From Tamarix chinensis (lineage: Eukaryota > Streptophyta > Magnoliopsida > Caryophyllales > Tamaricaceae), in assembly GCA_030549775.1 (NCBI GenBank), contig CM060174.1:18649193-18713192 (forward strand): a stretch of DNA of 64,000 nt, read 5' to 3'. Shown here in pieces: positions 52,334-62,253 of this stretch; the stretch's first letter is position 1; the number at the start of each line of letters is the position of its first letter. Below the pieces are notes generated by a model. That model saw only the letters and a program-made list of their open reading frames with translations. It made no database searches and had not been told where the DNA came from. The position numbers were made by a program, and so were the translations under genes.

Positions 52334-53116
52334 AACAACTCTTATTCCATACTCCACATGGTATTTATTAAATCAGCCAATAATCAAATATTGAGTGGAA
52401 TACAATCCTATTATGTAAAGAAATGATTGCTAGGGATAACCATAAATAAATAATCAAACCACTAACCTCCTAACATCATGTTAGAGAGGTCACATGATAG
52501 CAAGTCATGTATAACAACCACAAACTTTTTGGCATGATATCAAAGAAATCGCACAACCTAAGTCTTATATACATAACCTCAACACACATGTCCTTTATTA
52601 TGCATAATCCCTATAGAGTTTTTTATTCTCCATGAGTAGAATTAATCCTTTTGATTAGAAATGTTCAGTATACATTGCTGGGCTACCAAGGCATGAGATC
52701 CCATTTCAAAACAGACGTATTTCACTTTAAATACTTAGTGTCTTATTCATTTCAATAATATTATTCCAAGGATACTAAGATCCACAACCATAGTCCATTA
52801 ATCAAAATAAATGACCCCAAGGTTCACTACACTAAGTAAATCACCTAACCAATCACAAGGACCATGATGATCACCACAATCAATGTCTTCATGACTTAGG
52901 CATCATGCCATAGCCTAAAGAATTTTCCAACTAATCGGTCCTTCCAACCAATCATTCATAGATTTATTTTTAAGGCTAATTTTGAAGTCAAATGTCAAGA
53001 TGAAGGACAAAGGTCAACTCTAAATCAACTAGTTTAATTATTTAAAATAGGCACATTTCAATAACAAGTGACCAAAATGCTCTCAAAACCCCGATTACCA
53101 CATTTTATTCCATTCT

Positions 53117-53969
53117 TGATATGAATCTCCAAATTTTATATTTAATTAATTTTGATAATTGTTATAAATCATTTTTTGCTTATAATTGTTTTTCTTATTG
53201 TGTTCTTAGTTAGGGGAATTAATGCAGCACATGGAGAATGGACTTAAAGTTGCTGTAGCTGCTGAGGCTTTTGTTGCAGAAATTTATTTTACGTTAGGAA
53301 ATCCCATGTGATGCATTTGCCGGCAAAATTGGCTAATGGGGATTAAGTTGGCTGTATGACCCGCCACCCAACCCATAATTAAATGGGTTAGCTGGACTGT
53401 GGGCTAATCATCCCTTAGTAACCATAATTAGCTAAATTATTTTTAGCTGATGGGAATTATTTGTATTATTCTTTCTTTATATTTTTGGGGCATGTAAACT
53501 TGTAATTCTTGGGCTGTTTTGCTTGATCCAACCGCCGACCCCCTTTGTTTTATTTCGGCTGTTGTTTGGGCTGATTGTTGGGTTGCGTGTGTATGGCCTG
53601 CGATGTGTATTTGTACTATTCTTGCTATATTTGTACGCCATATAAATATGGCCTCATACGGTGCTCACCGGCACTTTTTTGGTCGAATGAAAAGTTGATT
53701 CTGGAATTTTCTTCCGTTCGTTCTCTCTCTCTCGAGTTTCTCTCTCGCTCTCTCTTGCGATCTTCTCGCTCCCATTCTTCTGCTTCTTCTCTTTGATCTG
53801 TTCTTGATCGTTCTCACTTCTCAAATTCAGCAGCCATTTTAATACTGCGCTTTGAGTTCTTGGATATTCCTTTGGAAAATTCCTTAGGCTGATCTCGGTG
53901 AATCAAACCCCGTGCTCGATTATACCTCGATCCAAAAATTTTTTGAGAAACCCTAACAGGTTTCCATCA
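53117..53969 (+). repeat. 5' LTR of gypsy element 1
   Basis: TGATATGAATCTCC to TTTCCATCA. It contains the core promoter TATAAATA at 53641-53648 inside the inverted repeat GCCATATAAATATGGC, then a pyrimidine-rich leader (CTCTCTCT runs, about 53725-53800). Transcription should begin some 30 bases after the TATA box. Confidence 0.95.
53638..53655 (+). promoter_or_regulatory. TATA box of gypsy 1 5' LTR
   Basis: GCCATATAAATATGGC is a near-perfect palindrome (7-bp arms GCCATAT/ATATGGC) around TATAAATA. The 3' LTR has the identical sequence at about 58781-58796, preserved although the LTRs differ by about 5 %. Confidence 0.75.
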
Positions 53970-53971
53970 TT

Positions 53972-53983
53972 TGGTATCAGAGC
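53972..53983 (+). promoter_or_regulatory. Primer-binding site of gypsy element 1
   Basis: TGGTATCAGAGC begins two bases after the 5' LTR. It is the canonical site complementary to the 3' end of initiator Met tRNA. Confidence 0.95.
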
Positions 53984-54695
53984 CTCGATTATTCGAGTTC
54001 TCGTGGTTTAATTGTTTGTTACTAAGTTTTCTTGGTTTAATTATGTTGTCGATTTCGCTAACCCATATTTCTGAAGTGCGAAAATTAGGGTTTGCAATTG
54101 ATGAAGGAATTCGAAGGATTCCATCGCATTTAAGCCGACGACCAGAGGATTGCGTCTTCTGTTTCGAAAATTTCTTGGAAACCCTAAGTAGCTTGGGCGA
54201 TTTGTCGGCTAGGGTTTGGTTAAGAATCTTGAATCTTGACAATTCTTGAGGAATACTCCTTGATTGGTAAATTTGAACCTTATCTTGTTACTTACTGCAA
54301 TCTGTGGTAGCTAATTTGCAATTTTTTTTCGAGATATCACTCTGTTCACAATTACTAAGGGTACAGGAGGATTGACCGGCGAACCTTTTGGTTTTAGAAA
54401 GGAGTAAGGACTCCAAGAAGAGGGGTCCCTATTTAGTAATTAATTGGATTATTTTCTTTAATTGCTCGCGGTAATATTGTTTCTTCTTAAACTCTCTGTT
54501 GTTTTCGATTTAATACTTACCTGAAATTACTGTGTAATCTGTGTTGCTGATATATCTTTGATATTATTTGATACTGTGATATTCTTATAATTAGATCGAT
54601 TAATTGTTGTATGTTTGATTCCTTATTAAGGCAAATTGATTTTTGTTGACTGTCTATAATTGTGCTTAATTGACTATCATAAGATAAATCTAATA

Positions 54696-56942
54696 ATGTC
54701 TAACAACAGGCAATCTGTTAGTCAATCTATTTTCATTTCTAGTAATGATTTATTAGAAACCCTTAGGATTTTTCAAGAACAAATGACTACTCAACTTGTT
54801 GTGTTATCTGCTAACTTAGAACAAAGAATAGGAGAACAAGAAGTAAGGATTAATGAATTACAACATACTAGAGTAGAAACTCAACATGCAGGGGTATTAG
54901 GAAGATACTACAGGTGGAATTCTAGTCCTAGGAGACCTGTAGCTAATTTAGAATAATTAGAGGACCAAGTATCCAACAATAGTGATAGGAGACCTAGGCA
55001 GAATAATAGACAAGAAAAGGATTTAGACTTAGTTGATAGGAACCTAAGTAATCTTAAGTTTAGTATACCTGGACTCAATGGCAGAAATGATCCTGATTAT
55101 TATTTTGAGTGGGAAAGGAAGATAGAGTTAGTATTTGAATGTTATAATTACTCGGATGAGAAGAAAATTAAGGTAGCAGTAGTGGAGTTTACTGAGTATG
55201 CTTCCTCTTGGTATCATAACCTTGTTTTAACTAGACGTAGGTGTGGAGAACCACCCATACAAACATGGGATGAATTTAAAATTTTGATGAGGAAAAGATT
55301 TGTTCCAAGTTATTATTATAGGGATTTACATAAGAGGTTACAAACAATAAGTCAAGGAATTAGGACAGTGGATGAATATTTTAAGGAATTAGAAGTTTTG
55401 ATAATTAAAACAGGAATTGTTGAGGATGATGATGCTACCATGGCTAGATTCTTAAGTGGGTTAAATTCTGAAATAGCTGATAAAGTAGAATTATATCCTT
55501 GTGGGACTTTAAGTGAGATGGTGAACATAGCTACTAAGATAGAGGGTCAGATAAAGAAGACTAGACAGTATAAACCCCCTGGGATTGGGATTAAGAGTAT
55601 AGTGAGAAGGAATTTTGGGGGAACTACTTCTGGAAATTGGAGGAATAATGGGAGATTTGAGTCTAGAGGTAGGAACAATGAGGCAAAGGTAGGAAATAAG
55701 ATTGAAAAGGGTAGAAATGTAACAACTAATCCTGCTGGTGGTCCAAACAGAACTAGGGATATTAAATGTTTTAAGTGTGGAGGATTGGGACATATAGCTT
55801 CTAAGTGTCCAAACAAGAGGAATATTTTAATTAGAGAATCTGGAAACATAGAATCTGAATCTGAGGAGGAAGACTTGGAGACTAGTTTGGTTAGGGAGGA
55901 TACTAGTGAGTCAGAAGAAGAAATAGAACTGCCAATAAGTAGAGACCTTTTTGTAGTACGTAGGGCTTTAAACAGTAACAAATTACCTGATTCCAATGCA
56001 ATACAAAGAGAAAATATATTTCATACTAGATGCTTGATTGATGATAAATGTTTTAATATGGCTATAGATAGTGGTAGTTGTATCAATGTTGCTAGTACCT
56101 TATTAGTATCTAAGCTAGGATTACCAACCACTAAACACCCAAAACCATATAGACTACAGTGGCTTCATGAGTTAGGAGATGTAAAGGTTAGTCAACAAGT
56201 TTTAGTAAATTTAAAATTAGGAAAATATGAGGATTCTATTTTGTGTGACATAGTTCCAATGCATGCTGCTCATTTATTGTTAGGTAGACCTTGGCAATAT
56301 GATAGGAGAGTGACACATGATGGTTATAAGAACATATATACTTTACATAAGGATGATAGGAAGATTGTTTTAGCACCTATGACTCCAAAGGAGATTTTTG
56401 ATGATCAAATAAAAATTAAGTCTGACTATAAGGAACTATCTAAGCAGAGTTTAGAGACTGAGGTTAGTTCAAAAGAAATTAAGGGAACATCTGGATTTTA
56501 TGCTAAGAGTAAAGATGTAGGTAAGGCTATTAAGAGACAGGCAAATGTGTACTTGATGGTTTATAAAGAGTGTTATGAATGTCAATTAGGATTAAGTGAA
56601 GAAGTACCTGTTGTTGTGAGACAATTATTGGAAGAATATAGTGAGTTGTTTCCTAAGGACATACCTAGTGGATTACCTCCATTAAGGGGAATAGAACATC
56701 AAATATATTTTGTTCCAGGAGCTGTTATACCAAACAGACCTGCTTATAGGGCTAATCCTGAAGAGGTTAAGGAATTAAAAAGGCAAGTTTCTGAATTATT
56801 AAGTAAAGGATACATTAAGGAATCAATGAGTCCATGTGCAGTTCCAGTATTATTAGTGCCTAAGAAGGATGGTAGTTGGAGAATGTGTATAGATAGTAGG
56901 GTAGTAAATAAAATAACTATTAAGTATAAAAAAAGGAGGTGA
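54696..56942 (+). pseudogene. gag-protease-RT start of gypsy element 1, one in-frame stop
   Basis: A single frame from MSNNRQSVSQS at 54696 to a stop at 56940-56942, broken only by TAA at 54954-54956. In order: a helical N terminus rich in Gln/Glu; the gag domain (SIPGLNGRNDPDYYFEWERK, FTEYASSWYHNL, MRKRFVPSYYYRDLHKRLQ, FLSGLN); a perfect CCHC knuckle CFKCGGLGHIASKC (about 55768-55809); an acidic linker; the protease with AIDSGSCINVAS (about 56060-56095); and the RT N terminus (PKDIPSGLPPLRGIEH, VPVLLVPKKDGSWRMCIDSR). After ITIKY the RT is cut off and joined to the RNase H end in another frame. Intact versions make the particle protein, process the polyprotein and copy RNA to DNA in the cytoplasm. 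Confidence 0.9.
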
Positions 56943-58356
56943 TAATGTAGTTGCAGATGCTTTATCTATGAGACATGCTTTATTGAATGTTGCAGATACT
57001 ACTTTGCTGGGTTTTTCTTGTATTAAGCTTTTATATCTGGAAGATCTTGATTTAAAGGAAATTTATAAGAAATGTGAAATTGCTACACAGGGAAAATATT
57101 ATATATCTGAAGGTTATTTGTTTAGAGAAAATAGGTTATGTATTCCTGAGTGTTCATATAGAGGATTATTAATTCAAGAAGCTCATAATGGTGGACTAAT
57201 GGCACATTTAGGATTTCAAAAGACCTTAGACATATTAACTGATCATTTTTATTAGCCTCACATGAAAAAGTATGTGTTGAAATATTGTGTTAATTGTGTG
57301 GCTTGTAGACAGGCTAAATCTACATCAAAACCTTTTGGGTTACATACTCCATTGCCTGTACCTAATCAACCTTGGACTGATGTTTCTTTAGATTGTATTT
57401 TAGGCTTACCTAGAACTAATAGAGCTAAGGATTCAATAATGGTTTTAGTAGATAGGTTTAGTAAAATGGCTCATTTTATACCTTGTAATAAGACCAATGA
57501 TGTTGTGACTGTGGCTGAATTGTTTTTTTCTCATATAGTTAAATTACATGGCATACCTAAGACCATAGTTTCAGATAGAGATGTTAAATTCCTGAGTCAT
57601 TTTTGGAAGGTTTTATGGGGAAAATTAAGGACTAAATTGTTATTTTCCACAACTTGTCACCCTCAAATAGATGGACAAACAGATGTATTAAATAGAACCT
57701 TAGGTAATATGTTAAGAGTTGTGCTTGGAAAGAATCTTAAATAGTGGGAATATGTTTTACCTTAGGTAGAATTTTCTTAGAATAGAACTTTGCATTCCAC
57801 AACTAAAAAGACTCCATTTGAAATTGTGTATGGTTTTAATCCTTTGACTCCTTTAGATCTAAGTCATTTGCCTAATGTTGAATTGAAAAATTTTGATGCT
57901 GAATCTCGTGCTAATAATATAAAGAAGTTGCATGAATCTGTAATTCAACAAATTACTAAAAAGGTGCAACAAATGGCTGAGAGTGCTAATAAAAGGAGAA
58001 GAAAAATGGTTTTTAAACCTGGGGATTTAATTTGGGTATATCTTAGGAAGGAAAGATTTCCAAACCTTAGAAAATCAAAATTAGACCCTAGGGGAGATGG
58101 ACATTTTACTGTGTTAGAGAAAATTAATGATAATGCTTATAAAATTGATTTACATGCTAAGTTTGGAAATGTTAGTGATTCTTTTAATGTTGCTGATCTT
58201 AGTCCATTTATTGGTATTACTCAGGTTTCAGAGGTGAAACCTTTCCAAGAAAAAGGGAATGATATGAATCTCCAAAATTTATATTTAATTAATTCTGATA
58301 ATTGTTATAAATCATTTTGTGCTTATAATTATTTTTCTTATGGTGTGCTTGGTTAG
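56943..58356 (+). pseudogene. RNase H end and integrase of gypsy element 1, with stops
   Basis: The frame beginning at the deletion junction reads GGDNVVADALSMRHALL, the end of RNase H and its linker. Next comes the integrase zinc domain with EAHNGGLMAHLGFQKTL and [12 protein letters not shown]. The DDE core follows: [26 protein letters not shown] and [10 protein letters not shown]. The catalytic Glu is replaced by Asp (QTD where QTE is usual, as in gypsy element 2). Stops TAG at 57253 (where FYWPHMKK is expected, so Trp), 57742, 57763 and 57778 break the frame. The C terminus (YLRKERFPNLRKSKL, VADLSPF) runs into the 3' LTR, so the last 32 codons lie in LTR sequence. Confidence 0.9.
58247..58259 (+). 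promoter_or_regulatory. Polypurine tract of gypsy element 1
   Basis: AAGAAAAAGGGAA directly abuts the 3' LTR. It lies within the coding frame near the integrase C terminus. Confidence 0.8.
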
Positions 58357-59111
58357 GAAAATTAATGCAACACATGGAGAATGGACTTAAAGTTGCTGTA
58401 GCTGCTGAGGCTTTTGTTGCAGAAATTTATTTTAAGTTAGGAAATCTCATGTGATGCATTCGGCGGCAAAATTGGCTAATGGGGATTAAGTTGGCTGTAT
58501 GACCCGCCACCCGACCCATAATTAAATGGGTTAGCTGGACTATGGGTTAATCATCCCTCAGTAACCATAATTAGCTAAATTATTTTTAGCTGATGGGAAT
58601 TAATTATATTATTCTTTCTTTGTATTTTTGGGGCATGTAAACTTGTAATTCTTGGGCTGTTTTGCTTGATCCAGCCGTCGACCCCCTTTGTTTTATTTCG
58701 GCTGTTGTTTGGGCTGATTGTTGGGCTACGTGTGTATGGCCTGTGATGTGTATTTGTACGATTCTTGCTGTATTTGTATGCCATATAAATATGGCCTCAT
58801 ACAGTGCTCACCAGCACTTTTTGGTCGAATGAAAAGTTGATTCTAGAATTTTCTTCCGTTCGTTCTCTCTCTCTCGAGTTTCTCTCTCGCTCTCTCTTGC
58901 GATCTTCTTGCTCGCATTCTTCTGCTTCTTCTCTTCGATCTGTTCTTGATCGTTCTCACTTCTCAAATTCAGCAGCCGATTTAATACTACGCTCTGAGTT
59001 CTTGGATCTTCCTTTGGAAAATTCCTTAGGCTAATCTCGGCGAATCGAACCCCGTGCTCGATTATACCTCGATCCGAAAAATTTTTGAGAAACCCTAACA
59101 GGTTTCCATCA
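58260..59111 (+). repeat. 3' LTR of gypsy element 1
   Basis: 852 bp, colinear with 53117-53969. It begins within the polyprotein frame, whose stop codon is at 58354-58356. The TATA palindrome is conserved at about 58781-58796. Confidence 0.95.
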
Positions 59112-59597
59112 ATTCTCATATTCTCATGTGAAACTTTATTATGAGGAACAATTTCTCATGAAATCGCTAAAAGGAAATAACTTATAATATTTTATCATGG
59201 AAGTGAGTTCTATAAAATGGAAAAAGACTACAATACCCCTATACTGGGGTGTAGCGTATTAAACATACAGAATCGTAAGTAGGGATATCTAACATCTAAT
59301 TAAATTCATGCTAAACATGCATAATTATTTTAGGCATACAATCAAACCTCATGAACAAAAGTAAAGTATGGAATATGTAAAATGATAATTCTAACCCTAG
59401 AACATACAAATATTGAGTCATGCAAAACTAGCCTTAAACATACTCAAATATTATCATGGCATACATAAATACTTAACTAAAACATGCATGGATAATGAGG
59501 AAATACTTAGCATGGTCTTGAGATGCCATGAAGGGGCCAAAAACTCCCTTTCCATGACCAAACAACATTAACCACACAAACCATCATGTTTTTTGAT

Positions 59598-61690
59598 GTG
59601 TTGTCCTAGACACTCCAAATCAAACCCTTAACTCATAGATTTTTATTATCAAATAAATTCCCCAGTTATAAAATTAAGAAAAATTAATTACTAATAGCAG
59701 AAAGAAGAAAATAATAATTAACAAAATGATTAAATAACAATAATGAGATAATAGGGATGTCAATCAAAAATCAAATAATATGCGTATGTAGTATTTCATA
59801 TGACAACCTATAGAAGCTCACACATGACTTCTTTGTAGCATCCCCTTACGCAAATAAACTAAGATCAACTTATGATTTATTTTCTAACCGAGTAATAACC
59901 TAAGATAAGATCTCTAAGTTTAAGTAATGGCAGCATTAATGAATAGGGAGTAACTAACTAAAACCATAATTATAGTCAACTCAAATTATGTAGTTCTAAG
60001 AATTAATAAACATAGATTAATGAATACCATATTTGCTACTTGCGAAAGTCTACTACTATAGGGCTTAAAATGATAAAATAGTACTATCAAGAGAGGTATG
60101 CTCCATCAAGACAAAAGTGAGCTGACTATAGGGGACTTAAATACCTTAAGGAAGATAACAAGCACACAAACATGGCTCATTACATAAGTTGGCTTAAGAA
60201 AATAAGGCAAGCTTGAGACATGCATTTGCAAAGGCACAAGGACTTATTTGGTGCATGCCGAGCAAAATCATAAGGTGTAGACAAAGCAAGTGAACATGTA
60301 TGTGCTAGTGCATGTCCATGGATATGCTCAAATAATGCCAAAGGCATAACACACCTTAAAGAGGTTCCATTTGAAATTTTAAAAAAAAATTGCTAAGTGC
60401 TTTAAAAAGATGCCACAATGATTAGGTTAGAACCTCAATAAGAACTAATTCCCAATGCGTACTAAATGGCTACACAGACACAAACTAGGAACTATCCCCT
60501 CCCTAAGAGACATGTTTGAAAGGGTTTTCCACTTCATACATTCACAATGCTTCAATAAATACAAACTCTACAGGACACCAAGGAATGAAAGAGGCACGAG
60601 TCATAGGCCTTATTAGACATGATGCCACTTGAAACCAATAGGTGAATTTATTGAAGCAAGAAACTAGATCATTGGGGTTAAGGTAGTTTCAAATTGGTAA
60701 ACATGCACCAAGGAAAACTCTACATAGTAGAGTATTCAAGTGAAAGCGCATGACCCCATGGCCATATATATCAACCTTCTTGATATATGCAAATGCATCC
60801 TACAAAATCTAAGCATTTGTAAGTACTTCCAAGCATTTATGTACTTGCTCTACTCCATGAATGATAGAAGAAAATGAATTGAATGCCTACTTTATTTGTT
60901 TTTAGTCTCTTAACTTGTACTCAAACACAAAGAGAGAGCATAAAAGGTTGATTGAGGTTCAATCCTCACATTATCGTAGTGTAAAAAGTAAAAAGTTATG
61001 AGCACATTATATGGTGACATAAGACAAACTAATCAATTAAAATAAGATTTCACTTACAGTAAAATGGAACTATATTTTAATTACATTAAAATTTTGGATA
61101 TTTATCAACTTCTTATATTATAATTTATGTGGTAATATTAATTTTTTTTCAAAGATAAAGGTAGAATGTTTCAATTTTCTATTTCACTTCACAATTAATT
61201 ATAATTTGTAAGTTCATCTCCTAAGAAAGAAATTTGTTTTGACCACATCAAAAATAATACAATGGACCAAATATTTTGATTCAAACAAATGCCTAAAGTT
61301 TACTTATATCAATTAAAATTTTGATCATCTTCAATTATGACAACTCATATCACTCAAAGTCAATGATTTCACACTCTTCTTATTGACCTAGTCCGTTATA
61401 TCATTCATAGTACTCTTTAGTGAAAAAAAAAATAAGTAAAATGTAATATTGTTGTAAACTTCTACCGAGATGACATAGAATTAAACAATTTTGCTACCAA
61501 TAGCCCTTAAAATTACGAATAAATATTAAATATCTATCTAAAAATAATATTAATTTATAAATATATTACCCACATATGATTACTATATACGTTATTTTTA
61601 TTGATATGACTTATTTTTTTAAAAAAAAATAATAATTTCATGTTTTATGAACTATATTTTTCAAATGATTAAAATCCTACAGCTCAGAAG
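59598..61690. other. Unassigned intergenic sequence
   Basis: AT-rich, no recognisable gene. The left limit is where similarity to LTR L2 stops. Bases 59598-60990 could be an uncharacterised element, since the junction is abrupt, but I found neither terminal repeats nor a duplication. Bases 61000-61690 are very AT-rich with short A and T runs. Toward 61700 base composition shifts to higher GC, as the host gene is approached. Confidence 0.5.
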
Positions 61691-61699
61691 CATTGCCAA

Positions 61700-62253
61700 A
61701 CAATGTTTTAATCCAAGCAAACCACAAAGATATTGGAATGTTTTGAACAAAAAATTCTAGCCCACGCAACTGCCCCAATGCGTGACTAGTCTACCTGACA
61801 CTGAACTTTGATCCCTGGTCGCAACCTAATCACATAAATAATGAGAACGAGGTAACTGGGATATACGGTAATTAGAATATATTCATGTATCAAACTCTCG
61901 AGGTCAGAATCAGACAGCCGCAACGGAGACGCAAATCCACAAAGCTTGACAGTCTGTCACATCAAAAGGTTACATGAGCGTTATTCTAAAGTCCGAAATC
62001 ACGTTTCAAACCAAAAGCTTCGAGTCAGACTTTCAAAATCCTCCATGCACACGGCACCTCCTCGCTCTAAACACCCAAGGATGTGATTATTTTGCCTAAA
62101 ATGTTGCCCCGCGCTCCTGAAAATAAGTGGCAGGTGCGAACCAAGTTTATCGCGTGTGCAAGGCAGACCAATCATTGTTTTGGCCATGAAAGTTGACCAG
62201 AGGCAGCTAGGACATAAGAAACTTACTTCAGCCAGGACTAACGTAGGTCAAGC
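61700..62253 (-). other. Probable 3' untranslated and downstream region of the PDH E1-beta gene
   Basis: This follows the stop codon of the gene on the minus strand and is more GC-rich than the transposon sequence. A 62-residue minus-strand frame (62187-61999) lies entirely here, has no recognisable motif and is probably a chance frame. I cannot place the polyadenylation site. Confidence 0.45.

Larger units (their letters stand above)
53117..59111 (+). mobile_element. Ty3/gypsy retrotransposon 1, younger, internally deleted
   Basis: 5995 bp with 853-bp (53117-53969) and 852-bp (58260-59111) LTRs and a perfect duplication attct (53112-53116, 59112-59116). Primer-binding site, gag, protease, start of RT, integrase and polypurine tract follow in order. 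Most of RT and RNase H are deleted. By eye the LTRs differ at about 45 positions (about 5 %), mostly transitions. It sits in LTR L3, in a site uninterrupted in L2 near 42520. It lacks env-like sequence and I see no chromodomain at the integrase end. Confidence 0.95.
49117..59597 (-). repeat. Long LTR L3 (5' LTR of right unit), with nested LINE and gypsy element
   Basis: The low end is TATCATACCCCT at 49117. Homology to L2 runs through 49260-49350, 49866-50176, 52349-53116 and 59117-59597, about 2.3 kb in total. The breaks are a SINE-like insertion, the LINE (50177-52333 plus duplication) and gypsy element 1 (53117-59111). Near 59597, after CCATCATGTTTTTT, similarity to L2 stops abruptly; the remaining 1.8 kb of the LTR is missing from the window. 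The conserved block is at about 52716-52751. Confidence 0.7.

Noticed and set aside
57790..58356. Possible chromodomain after the gypsy-1 integrase
   Set aside because: After VADLSPF the frame reads a short polar tail and enters the LTR; no aromatic-cage residues or chromodomain-like length.
54696..58356. Envelope-like third gene in gypsy element 1
   Set aside because: The polypurine tract and 3' LTR follow integrase directly, leaving no room for another gene.
61999..62187. 62-residue minus-strand frame downstream of PDH E1-beta
   Set aside because: It lies in the probable 3' untranslated region and has no recognisable motif or neighbouring splice sites that would join it to the gene.
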